Both the position numbers and the translations under genes were made by a program. DNA of 64,000 nucleotides from G963676335 sp963676335 (lineage in GTDB: Bacteria; Pseudomonadota; Alphaproteobacteria; Rickettsiales; Rickettsiaceae): positions 434,001 to 498,000 of the forward strand of contig OY781057.1 in the NCBI GenBank assembly GCA_963676335.1, in the 5' to 3' direction. The notes beneath the pieces are model-generated. The model saw only the letters and a program-made list of their open reading frames with translations, made no database searches and was not told the DNA's origin. Shown piece by piece: positions 9,981-18,305 of the stretch. Within the stretch, counting starts at the first letter, position 1. Every line of letters begins with the position of its first letter.

Positions 9981-10692
9981 TCATCACTACAGATAAGAGT
10001 CTTCTTTGATCATTTATAGCGTTAGTATGAATATTTCTTCTATAACTATAATAGTGCTCTGACATATAATAAGTATCATGATCTATTTGTAAAACTATTT
10101 TAACATTATGTGCTTCTAGCTGATGCCTAATGTACATAGGTAAATTAAAAAGTAATTTATTTCCTACTTTTATAAAAAATTTACTATTTAAATAGTCATC
10201 ATTAATAAAACTTTGTGCAAAAGATATATCTACTTCATAATTGTCTACTCCAATTCCAGGGCCAACAATAGCACAAATATCCTTTACATTGTATTTATTC
10301 TTCATAATATCAATAGCGTTATTAATAATCCCTGCTTTTATACCTTTCCATCCACAGTGTAAAGCGCTAACTACTTCTCCTTGCCTGCTCATAAGTAGGA
10401 TCGGATAACAATCTGCAGTTAATACTCCCAACGCAAGTTTTAGAACATTTGTTACAGATCCATCCGCTTCTATCTCATTACCAATGGCAAAAGATGATTG
10501 TGCTTCTATTACTTGATTACTGTGACTTTGTTTTAATATCACTAATCCGCTAGCTTTTATATCCTTTACTACAGTAGAAATGTTATTTTTTACAATATCA
10601 TAATTATCATTATTTTCATTAAGAAGATATAAATGAGTTGATTTAGTATATAATTTATCAAAAAAGTAGTATGAAATATTTTTAGGTATCAT
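9970..10692 (-). CDS. pgeF: PgeF/YfiH family protein (laccase domain, purine nucleoside phosphorylase)
   Basis: Member of the DUF152/COG1496 family, which includes peptidoglycan-editing factor PgeF and proteins with purine nucleoside phosphorylase activity. The diagnostic motifs are LKQSHSNQV, LGVLTADCYPILL, VVSALHCGWKG and VGPGIG, supplying the conserved metal-binding His and Cys residues. The 240-residue length is normal. It diverges from the glutamine-synthetase-like gene with only 3 bp between the start codons. Confidence 0.92.
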   Translation of the reverse strand: MIPKNISYYFFDKLYTKSTHLYLLNENNDNYDIVKNNISTVVKDIKASGLVILKQSHSNQVIEAQSSFAIGNEIEADGSVTNVLKLALGVLTADCYPILLMSRQGEVVSALHCGWKGIKAGIINNAIDIMKNKYNVKDICAIVGPGIGVDNYEVDISFAQSFINDDYLNSKFFIKVGNKLLFNLPMYIRHQLEAHNVKIVLQIDHDTYYMSEHYYSYRRNIHTNAINDQRRLLSVVMINH

Positions 10693-10695
10693 TTA

Positions 10696-11529
10696 ATGAA
10701 TTCAATATTACAACAAATTATTAGTTTATCACAATTAATAAAAAGTAAGCAAAAAATTGAAATAATAAGTGAAAACATATTAAATTATTTTGGGCTGATT
10801 GCAATATTAGGAGCAGAAATCGAATTTTACCTTACAAAAACTGATTTGATTTCAATCTTAGAAAAAAAATTAAACATTAATATAAAAGAAGAAAAAGGAA
10901 CACAGCAGTATGAAATTAACATTTGTCCATCAAGCAATATCCTGCACATTATAAAAGATATTGAAAAATATTGCAAAAACATTAATGATATATGTTTACT
11001 TCATGGAGGGAGGGCTGTATTTGCTCCTAAGCCCTATAGTATGGAATATGGAAATAGTATTCATTTGCACATAAATTTTGTAGACTTGCATAATAATAAT
11101 TTTTTTGATAGTAAACCTAATCTACATTTGGCTGCTAAGAGTTTATGTAATTTTATGATGGAAACATTTTTAGTCTTTGCTTTTCATAACGAAGATTATA
11201 AACGTTTTGATCACAAATTTATGGCCCCCACACATGTTTGTTATGGAAATAACAATAGGACAGTAGCTATAAGAATTCCTGATAGCAAACCAATTAGATT
11301 AGAACATCGGGTAAGTAGCTTTAATACCGACTTACATCTTGCTATATATGCTATTATCAAAAGTATATATTTAGGACTTATAGCACCGCATAAAATAAGA
11401 AATTATTCTATAATATATGGAAATGCTTTTGATGAACAATATAACCTTACTCCATTTCCGAACTGTTTAAACGCTGCTGTAAATTTATTTAACATAGATT
11501 TTTTTACTCAAGAATTACCAGAAATTTAA
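10696..11529 (+). CDS. Short glutamine-synthetase-like protein (catalytic domain only)
   Basis: 277 residues resembling the catalytic barrel of glutamine synthetase. GAEIEFYL at 39-46 matches the metal-binding E.E strand, GTQQYEINI the next glutamate strand, SIHLHINF the ATP/ammonia-site histidine region, and PTHVCYGNNNRTVAIRIP with RLEHRV the conserved asparagine-arginine segment. A typical GlnA has more than 400 residues; the N-terminal beta-grasp domain and C-terminal tail are absent. It could be a diverged glutamate-ligating enzyme rather than a true GlnA. The start is fixed by the 3 bp spacing to pgeF, and the 3' end overlaps the S49 peptidase tail to tail by 15 bp. Confidence 0.7.
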   Translation: MNSILQQIISLSQLIKSKQKIEIISENILNYFGLIAILGAEIEFYLTKTDLISILEKKLNINIKEEKGTQQYEINICPSSNILHIIKDIEKYCKNINDICLLHGGRAVFAPKPYSMEYGNSIHLHINFVDLHNNNFFDSKPNLHLAAKSLCNFMMETFLVFAFHNEDYKRFDHKFMAPTHVCYGNNNRTVAIRIPDSKPIRLEHRVSSFNTDLHLAIYAIIKSIYLGLIAPHKIRNYSIIYGNAFDEQYNLTPFPNCLNAAVNLFNIDFFTQELPEI

Positions 11530-12441
11530 TCTATCAAAATAAATTTTTTCTTCTATTTTATTTACTATGGCATCAGTTATATCAGCACTAGTAATACCAA
11601 GAGTTTTTCTTATCCAGGATTGTTTAGTTTTATTAATATATTTAAGATGGACATCTTTACCAAATTTATCATAAACAAAACTATAAAAATCTAATATTCC
11701 ATCTATTAAACCATAATCTAATGCAGTTTCTCCAGCCCATATAGCTCCATTAAATAAGACATCATCAGTTTGAGTAATTTTTGCTTTTCGTCTTGATTTA
11801 ATATATTCAATAAAATGTGTATATATCTGTTTTTGAATGCCTTTTAGCATTTTTATATCATCATCCTTTTCTGGTAAAAATGGATCTAATATTGCCTTAT
11901 TTTTTCCTGTAACATGTATACGTCTTTCAATTCCTAATTTGCTTATAGCATTATTTAACCCAAAACTACTGCTTACAACTCCAATACTTCCTATAACAGA
12001 GCTTTTTAAAGCATAAATTTCATCTCCAATACAAGCTAACCAATATCCTCCAGATGCTGCTATATCTTCAATAAATGTGTATATAGGAGTATCTTTTTCT
12101 TTAGCTAATTGTAAAATTTTTTTAGAAATTAATTCTGCTTGTACAGGGACTCCTCCTGGAGAATTTATTATTAAACACACGGCTAATAATTTGCTTGGTT
12201 TAAAAGCTTCTTCAATATGATTATTTAAGTTATCAAGAGAAATTCCACAACGAACCCCAGCTTTTCCAATAATTCCACTTAATCTTAACACAGAAACAGT
12301 TGGTTTAGAATTATTAAATAAATTAAAAGGTAACAACGATAATAATTGTTCAAATTTACTTGCTGGCTGTCTTCTCATAGTTATTTCCTGTGTAGATAAA
12401 GTATTTTTATTCATGTTACTTCTATTTAGAGTTTTTATCAA
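11515..12441 (-). CDS. S49 family serine peptidase (SppA/SohB-like)
   Basis: 308-residue S49 peptidase without an obvious N-terminal membrane anchor. LIINSPGGVPVQAELI is the first core motif; AASGGYWLACIGDEIYAL contains the nucleophilic Ser; SVIGSIGV follows; TGKNKAILDPF carries the general-base Lys about fifty residues later. It overlaps the upstream thioredoxin-like gene by 20 bp, so the two are likely one transcript. It is distinct from the anchored sppA at 46838 and from the phage S49 protease at 52887. Confidence 0.9.
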   Translation of the reverse strand: MIKTLNRSNMNKNTLSTQEITMRRQPASKFEQLLSLLPFNLFNNSKPTVSVLRLSGIIGKAGVRCGISLDNLNNHIEEAFKPSKLLAVCLIINSPGGVPVQAELISKKILQLAKEKDTPIYTFIEDIAASGGYWLACIGDEIYALKSSVIGSIGVVSSSFGLNNAISKLGIERRIHVTGKNKAILDPFLPEKDDDIKMLKGIQKQIYTHFIEYIKSRRKAKITQTDDVLFNGAIWAGETALDYGLIDGILDFYSFVYDKFGKDVHLKYINKTKQSWIRKTLGITSADITDAIVNKIEEKIYFDRLNFW

Positions 12442-13045
12442 GAATTTTATTTAAAGTATTAATTTCTTTATCTACTAATTCATCTTTATAAGAATGATTA
12501 TCTTCCGAAAGAATGTTATGTACATGAGACATAAGCCATTTCCTAATTTTATTATCGTTCCAATTAGGAGTTCCAGTAATCATTGATACAACTTTTCCAT
12601 CTGTGTTAATTATTATAGATGTAGGAACTCCAGGAATTGCCATTGCTTCAAATAAAGAATTTTTATAATCATAAAATGCTAATAAATGTCTTATTTCATA
12701 ATATTTATAAAATGAAATAACATTTTTTATGCCTTGATGATCTTCAGAAATGGGGAGTATTTCAAAATCTAATTTACGAAAATCTCTTTTTAGTCTATCC
12801 AGTTCTACCATTTCTTTAGCGCAAATAGAACACCAAGGAGCCCAGAAAACTAATAATACAGTTTTTCCTTCATATTCTTCTAAATAATGTTTTTGATTAT
12901 TTTGATCATATATAGCTATGTTATCCGGAACCACCATAGGAGGATTGAATCTAACAATTTTCCATGACTTTTGTAATTCCTTATTAGCGGCATATATATT
13001 GAAAGAAATCAACCAACAAAAAAATATTATAAAAAATCTTAACAT
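12422..13045 (-). CDS. Periplasmic TlpA/ResA-like thioredoxin-fold protein
   Basis: A signal peptide at residues 1-19 (MLRFFIIFFCWLISFNIYA) precedes a thioredoxin fold. FWAPWCSICAKEM holds the redox pair C72 and C75. LPISEDHQGIKNV and AIPGVPTSIIINTDGKV, with the cis-proline VPT, are typical of TlpA/ResA disulfide reductases. The likely role is thiol reduction in the periplasm, for example in cytochrome maturation. The exact partner is unknown. Confidence 0.88.
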   Translation of the reverse strand: MLRFFIIFFCWLISFNIYAANKELQKSWKIVRFNPPMVVPDNIAIYDQNNQKHYLEEYEGKTVLLVFWAPWCSICAKEMVELDRLKRDFRKLDFEILPISEDHQGIKNVISFYKYYEIRHLLAFYDYKNSLFEAMAIPGVPTSIIINTDGKVVSMITGTPNWNDNKIRKWLMSHVHNILSEDNHSYKDELVDKEINTLNKILDKNSK

Positions 13046-13107
13046 TTACAAATTTATATTAGTATAATTTTTACATGAAATTGAGTTTTAAATAATGTTT
13101 AATTATT

Positions 13108-13245
13108 ATGAATAATAGTAAAAAAAATACTATTTTACAAGTTGGAATAATAACTATTGGAATTATTTTCCTTACAAGCTGCGGCTTAAAAAAGCCTTTA
13201 GAGAAATTAAATTTCTACCCCGTATCAAAGTTTTATCAATTTTAA
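13108..13245 (+). CDS. lptM: Tiny LptM/YifL-like lipoprotein
   Basis: A 45-residue protein: a short basic start, a hydrophobic stretch VGIITIGIIF, then the lipobox LTSC followed by GLKKPLEKL. This matches the LptM/YifL signature (lipobox Cys then GxKGPL), a small outer-membrane lipoprotein that helps LptD mature. lptD lies 1.4 kb downstream on the same strand. The ribosome binding site is weak, as is common in this A+T-rich sequence. Confidence 0.72.
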   Translation: MNNSKKNTILQVGIITIGIIFLTSCGLKKPLEKLNFYPVSKFYQF

Positions 13246-13261
13246 TAAATAAGAGATAAAA

Positions 13262-13828
13262 ATGAAAATTTCAGCAAATTCAATTAAATGTGGTTATATT
13301 TTAGTTTACGAAAATAATTTATGGTTGGTAGTCAAAAATCCAGAACATACTAAACCTGGCAAGGGACCAGCGTATATACAACTGGAAATGAAAAATTTAA
13401 AAACAAACACTAAAGTAAATAAACGCTTGAATTCTAGTGACACTGTAGAAAAAGCAGTTCTTGATGAAAGAGAATGTCAATACTTATATTTAGAAGACAA
13501 TGAATTAATATTTATGTATACCGATACCTTTGAGCAAATTAGTATTTCTAAAGATATATTAGGAAGTAAAGCCGTCTTTTTAAATGATGGCATAATAGTT
13601 ACTATTGTCTTATACCAAGAAAATCCAATAAATGTTATTTTACCTTCTACCGTAGTATTAGAAATTACTGAAACTGAACCAATAATTAAGGGAGCAGCAG
13701 TTAATCCTGGCTATAAAAACGCAATTCTTAGCAATGGACTACATATATCAGTACCTCATTATTTAACTATAGGAGAAAAAATAATTTTAAAAACAGAAGA
13801 TCATTCATTCGTTAGTAGAGTTAAATAA
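13262..13828 (+). CDS. efp: Elongation factor P
   Basis: Relieves ribosome stalling at polyproline. 188 residues with the three usual beta domains. The tip loop reads KPGKGPAY with K34, the position that EpmA-type enzymes modify in other bacteria; no epmA or epmB is visible here. The C-terminal domain holds the signature TEPIIKGAAVNPGYKNAILSNG. Its stop overlaps the next start by one base, so efp and the IMPase-like gene are coupled. Confidence 0.97.
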   Translation: MKISANSIKCGYILVYENNLWLVVKNPEHTKPGKGPAYIQLEMKNLKTNTKVNKRLNSSDTVEKAVLDERECQYLYLEDNELIFMYTDTFEQISISKDILGSKAVFLNDGIIVTIVLYQENPINVILPSTVVLEITETEPIIKGAAVNPGYKNAILSNGLHISVPHYLTIGEKIILKTEDHSFVSRVK

Positions 13829-14598
13829 TGACAGCAGATGGATTAACTAGTTTTATTATAAAAGCAACTGAAAAACCAACTAAATTATTGATGAGAGACT
13901 ATTTAGAATTGGAACAACTTAGACAAGTATCTACTAGTAATAATATTCGTAATTTTGTTCTCCATGCAATCGAAAGAACAAAAAAAATACTTATTCAAAA
14001 CTTAGAGCTGTATCCAAATAGTAAAGTTGCCTTTGATGAAAATTGCATAATCGATGAAAAAGACAATATTATTTTTTATGTTATTCCTATAGAAGGAATT
14101 GATAATTTTTTATATACACTTCCATTTTTTTCAATGGTTATTGTAGCAAGAATTAAAAACATTCCTACAGCAAAAACATGTGTTATCAATTTTCCTTTAT
14201 TAGGCGAAATATATTATGCCTCTTCTAATCAAGGAGCTTGGATAGCAAAAACACGCAACAATATAAACAATACTAGTCGTATAAAAATTTCGAAATACTT
14301 ATCTCAAAATAGTCCTAATATACTAGTTGATAAAATCAAAACTTGCTCTTGTAAAATAAAAATTAATGATATTCCTCTTCACTTGCATCATATTAAAATT
14401 CTAGGGTCTACTCTTTACTCAATTTGTTTAATAGTTCAAAATAAAGCTGAAATATTTATAGCAAGTAACCTAAACTATATTATGAAATTAATAATTGAAT
14501 TATTTCCTGGTGAAGCTGGAATACTTTGCCAAAAGCATGATAATTATCATGTTTTATCTAACAATAAAGAAGCAAAGATACAATTTATAACCTCTTAA
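13828..14598 (+). CDS. Inositol-monophosphatase-fold protein with lost catalytic residues (SuhB-like)
   Basis: 256 residues that align along the length of SuhB/IMPase, but the metal-binding signature is degraded. The family motif DP(I/L)DGTxNF is here I86-P-I-E-G-I-D-N-F: the first Asp is Ile, the second Glu and the Thr Ile. The upstream Glu-rich metal site and the C-terminal WD motif are also absent (LNYIMKLIIELFPGEAG). GEIYYASSNQGAWI corresponds to the family's GA-containing strand. The efp-suhB neighbourhood is also seen in Rickettsia. A non-catalytic role, such as the RNA-polymerase-associated one of SuhB, is an inference. Confidence 0.7.
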   Translation: MTADGLTSFIIKATEKPTKLLMRDYLELEQLRQVSTSNNIRNFVLHAIERTKKILIQNLELYPNSKVAFDENCIIDEKDNIIFYVIPIEGIDNFLYTLPFFSMVIVARIKNIPTAKTCVINFPLLGEIYYASSNQGAWIAKTRNNINNTSRIKISKYLSQNSPNILVDKIKTCSCKIKINDIPLHLHHIKILGSTLYSICLIVQNKAEIFIASNLNYIMKLIIELFPGEAGILCQKHDNYHVLSNNKEAKIQFITS

Positions 14599-14657
14599 GA
14601 TGGTTGAATTTAAAGGTTTGTTTTTTCGATATTGCTACTTTATATATGACAGTCTAA

Positions 14658-16757
14658 ATGTTTATGACAAAGTATTATAAAAAAATATTAATTTTAATAT
14701 TTTTTATATGTTTGTCTACGATCAATTCCTTTGCACAAAATTTTAAAAAAAAGGATATAATTTTTTTTTTAAAAGCAGATATAGTTGAATACGATGATAA
14801 AGAAGAATATATAGAAGCATCTGGGAATATTAGCATTCTTTCTAATGATTATATAGTAAATGCAGATAAAATATTTTATGATATAAAAAATGATGAAATA
14901 TACGCCATAGAAGGAGTAATAACATTTCAAAAAACAGGAGATGTTATCAAAGGAGCAGTTCTTTATTTTAAAGATAAATTCAAACAGATATTAATTAAAG
15001 AATTAATTTTCAAAACCCCCAACAATAGTATATTAATTGCAAAATTTGCACAACAAAATGATAAAATCAATAAATTAACTAATGCTACTTATACTGCTTG
15101 TAAAATTTGCGATAATTTTAAGCCTATTTGGTCTATTTCTGCTAAACAAGTGGATTGGGATATGCAAACTAAAAAAATTATTTATAAAAATGCATTTTTT
15201 GAGCTATATGGAATAAAAATCTTTTTTATTCCATACTTTTTTCATCCATCTCCTGATGCCCCAGCTCAATCAGGAATATTGTTACCCATAATGCAAGAAA
15301 AAAGAATAGCTATTCCTTTATATTGGAGAATTCGCCCTAATATAGACGCTACTTTTACTCCTAAAATTTCTTCTAAAGCTACACTCTATGATTTTCAATT
15401 TAGACATTTATTAAATAGTGGAAAGTATTTGTTTAATATATCTTTTTTAAAAGATTCTATAAAAAAAGAGAATTCAAGTGGTCAAATTACAAAAAAGCAA
15501 GCTAGTCAGTATTATACAAAGATTTCAGGAAATTTTTATGATATGTCTAGGGTTAAATATAATTTCGATCTTAAAAAAACATCTAATGACTGTTTTTTGA
15601 AAAATTATTTACAAGACTGGTCTCCATATTTAACTTCAAATATTACAGTAGAAAAAGCACATGAATCTGATTTTTTTAGGATTAGAATGATATATCTTCA
15701 AGATTTAAGAAACTCATCCAGACAATCTATAGCTATACTTCCAGTAATTGACCTTAAGAATGTAATATATCTTACAGATTATAGTACATTTTCATTGTAC
15801 AATAATATTATTTCATATAATCAAAATACAAATACGATTAATCGTATAAGTACTACAATGTCTTTAGATAGAAATTTTAACGTAAGTAACAATTTTATAA
15901 AATTAACATTACTAGAAAGATTAGATCTTTATTATATAGATAAAGAAAATATAGGAAATATATTTATGTTAGTACGGAATAATCCAGAGTTTCAAGTGCA
16001 ATGGAAACATCCATTTACATTATCTAATTCATTATTAATAGAACCACAAAGTGTGTTTTTTTTAGGAAAAAATAATAAAAGAAATATAAAATTTAACCTT
16101 ATTGACGCAGAAAGTTACAACTTAAACGAACATAATCTATATTCAGGAAATCATTATAGTGGTTATGACTGGTTAGAATATGGAAAAAGAATAAGTTCTG
16201 GTGTAAATGTGAGCTACGCTATGCATAATTATTACATTAGTAGTTTTATAGGAATATCTAGCAATATATCTAATAAAATAATGTCGCTAAAAAAAAATGG
16301 TTTAGTGGGAAAATTTTCAATCAATAAACTAAATTTTTTAGATATATATTATAGATTTTATAAAGGAGCTAAATTACAAAATTTATATTCCGAGGTAGGA
16401 ATAAGCTATTATCTCGCCAAAAATATATATTTGAACACTAATATCAACACTTTAAATCTCCAAAAAAAAACTTCTTCCAATATTTTTAACGATTATAATA
16501 GAAAATTAACTCAATCTACTACTATGATTAACTATCATTTAAATGATATGTGGAACTTTGGATATAGCGTAAGTATGGATTTATCTAAAAAGAATAATAT
16601 TAAAATAATGAATTCTGGAATTTGGATGACATATATAAAAGATTGTGTTACAATATCTGCTAACATTAATCAAAATTTTCTAAATGATATGAGACGTGGA
16701 ATATTAAAAACTAAATTCTGGTCTTTTTCAGTAGGGTTAAAAACATTAAATATATAA
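14658..16757 (+). CDS. lptD: LPS-assembly protein LptD
   Basis: Outer-membrane beta-barrel that inserts lipopolysaccharide. A signal peptide occupies about residues 1-26, ending before QNFKKKD. An OstA/LptA-like beta-jellyroll follows (ADIVEYDDKEEYIEASGNISILSNDY), with cysteines in CKICD. FELYGIKIFFIPYFFHPSPD is the characteristic transition to the barrel (residues ~180-690). At 699 residues it is close to the usual length. Two start codons lie two codons apart. surA and an LptM-like gene are nearby, which supports an outer-membrane assembly neighbourhood. Confidence 0.93.
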   Translation: MFMTKYYKKILILIFFICLSTINSFAQNFKKKDIIFFLKADIVEYDDKEEYIEASGNISILSNDYIVNADKIFYDIKNDEIYAIEGVITFQKTGDVIKGAVLYFKDKFKQILIKELIFKTPNNSILIAKFAQQNDKINKLTNATYTACKICDNFKPIWSISAKQVDWDMQTKKIIYKNAFFELYGIKIFFIPYFFHPSPDAPAQSGILLPIMQEKRIAIPLYWRIRPNIDATFTPKISSKATLYDFQFRHLLNSGKYLFNISFLKDSIKKENSSGQITKKQASQYYTKISGNFYDMSRVKYNFDLKKTSNDCFLKNYLQDWSPYLTSNITVEKAHESDFFRIRMIYLQDLRNSSRQSIAILPVIDLKNVIYLTDYSTFSLYNNIISYNQNTNTINRISTTMSLDRNFNVSNNFIKLTLLERLDLYYIDKENIGNIFMLVRNNPEFQVQWKHPFTLSNSLLIEPQSVFFLGKNNKRNIKFNLIDAESYNLNEHNLYSGNHYSGYDWLEYGKRISSGVNVSYAMHNYYISSFIGISSNISNKIMSLKKNGLVGKFSINKLNFLDIYYRFYKGAKLQNLYSEVGISYYLAKNIYLNTNINTLNLQKKTSSNIFNDYNRKLTQSTTMINYHLNDMWNFGYSVSMDLSKKNNIKIMNSGIWMTYIKDCVTISANINQNFLNDMRRGILKTKFWSFSVGLKTLNI

Positions 16758-16766
16758 ATATAAAAA

Positions 16767-17669
16767 ATGATTAGAAAATTATTTATTTTTTTTTTCTTAC
16801 TCGTTACCACAGATATAGCGTTATCAAGCACACAAAAAATTGTTGCTATAGTAAATAATATACCAATTACCTTACAAGAATTAGAAGATAGAAAAAAATT
16901 AATACTTTATCTAGCGGGAGCAGAAAAAAAAGATGTTGCTGGATATTTAAATCAATCTGCATTAAATAGTTTAATAGATGATGCGTTATTTACAGAACAA
17001 GCAAATGCATTACGTATTCAAATTCCCCAAGATGCTATTATGAATGTAATTAAAAAACTAGAACAACAAAATAATATTCCCGCAGGAAGTATCTTATCTG
17101 GTTTAATGATACGTAATATTCCTGAATATACTATAAAAAATAAAATTTTTTCGGAGCTAGTTAAAGAAAAAATTATAAGTGAAATTTTAGTAAAAAACAT
17201 TAATACAGATACTGAAGAAATAAATGATACCTTAATAGGTAATAATGCTAAAGATGCTAAAATCAATATGATTGTTATATCAAGTAAAAAAAATGATACT
17301 TCCTCTTATAACGAAATGCTAAAGTTACATAAAAAAATCAAAACTTGTAAAAATATTCCTCCAAAATTATATAATTCCTTTGCTACTATTTCTATAGTTG
17401 AAAGTACTTTAAGTAAACTACCTTCTAGAGAACAATTAATAGTTAAAAATCTTAAGTCTCAACAAAAAAGTAGCGTATTATCAATAGATAATACATTTAA
17501 AATTATCATTTTATGCGCTAAAGAAATTGTAAATTTAACAAACGAAGAAAATGCTAACGTTCTCAATTTAATTGGTAATAAAAAATTATCAATAAAATTT
17601 AAGAAATATTATGATTCCCTTTATCGTAAAACGTATATCGAAATATTAGATGAAAATTTTATTCAATGA
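16767..17669 (+). CDS. surA: SurA-like periplasmic chaperone
   Basis: Signal peptide at about residues 1-19, then the SurA N-terminal chaperone domain (KIVAIVNNIPITLQELEDRKKLI). The usual SurA has about 430 residues and two parvulin domains; here only 300 remain. A weak parvulin-like segment starts at AKINMIVISSKK, so isomerase activity is doubtful and chaperone function is the safer call. It is 9 bp downstream of lptD, its classic partner, and overlaps ruvX by 4 bp. Confidence 0.85.
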   Translation: MIRKLFIFFFLLVTTDIALSSTQKIVAIVNNIPITLQELEDRKKLILYLAGAEKKDVAGYLNQSALNSLIDDALFTEQANALRIQIPQDAIMNVIKKLEQQNNIPAGSILSGLMIRNIPEYTIKNKIFSELVKEKIISEILVKNINTDTEEINDTLIGNNAKDAKINMIVISSKKNDTSSYNEMLKLHKKIKTCKNIPPKLYNSFATISIVESTLSKLPSREQLIVKNLKSQQKSSVLSIDNTFKIIILCAKEIVNLTNEENANVLNLIGNKKLSIKFKKYYDSLYRKTYIEILDENFIQ

Positions 17670-18160
17670 TTGTAACTTTTGAAATACTTACTTTTATTAA
17701 AAATCTTAAATTAAAAGGTATCTTAGTTGCTATAGACTATGGATTAAAAAATATAGGAGTTGCTATATCTGATGAAAAAATTTCTTATGCAGTACCATTA
17801 TTAACTATAATATCTAACAATGTAGATGTGCAAATAAGCAAAATTTGTAATTTATTATCTCAATATAATGCAAAAGGAGTAGTAATGGGCTGGCCTATTC
17901 AATTAAATGGAAATACTAGCATTCAAACAAAAAAAGTTGAATGCTTTTCTAAAATTTTAGCTGATAAAATAGATATTCCAATTTTATTTCAGGATGAGAG
18001 AATGACTTCAAAAACAGCGCATGGATTATTAAAATATTATGGAATTTCTAAAACACGTTCTTCAATGGATCATCAAATAGCTGCAATGATTATTTTAGAA
18101 GCTGTAATTAGTCAGTTATGTTCAAATGATTTGGAAGTGCAAGTTACAGATCAATGTTAA
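17666..18160 (+). CDS. ruvX: Putative pre-16S rRNA nuclease / Holliday junction resolvase homologue
   Basis: YqgF/RuvX family, 164 residues, RNase H-like fold. The first catalytic Asp is in LVAIDYGLKNIGVAISD, the Glu in LFQDERMTS, and the last Asp in SSMDHQIAAMIILEA. VVMGWPIQLNGN is the conserved strand-loop. The ATG overlaps the 3' end of surA. An alternative start (TTG or internal ATG) nearer the conserved core is possible, because the first ~20 residues are outside the family's usual start. Confidence 0.93.
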   Translation: MIVTFEILTFIKNLKLKGILVAIDYGLKNIGVAISDEKISYAVPLLTIISNNVDVQISKICNLLSQYNAKGVVMGWPIQLNGNTSIQTKKVECFSKILADKIDIPILFQDERMTSKTAHGLLKYYGISKTRSSMDHQIAAMIILEAVISQLCSNDLEVQVTDQC

Positions 18161-18218
18161 GAGGAAATAAAACATAGTTGATTTCTTGTAAAATTTCTTA
18201 TAAATTAATATTAATAAA

Positions 18219-18295
18219 CGGGGCATAGCGCAGCCTGGTAGCGCGCCTGGCTTGGGACCAGAAGGTCGGGAGTTCAAATCTCTCTGCCCCGACCA
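18219..18295 (+). tRNA. tRNA-Pro (anticodon TGG)
   Basis: Acceptor CGGGGCA pairs with TGCCCCG, the D arm is GCGCAGCCTGGTAGCGC, the anticodon stem-loop is CCTGG-CTTGGGA-CCAGA and the T arm is CGGGAGTTCAAATCTCTC. Discriminator A and encoded CCA end at 18295. 77 nt. Confidence 0.96.
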
Positions 18296-18305
18296 TTGTT
18301 TCTCC

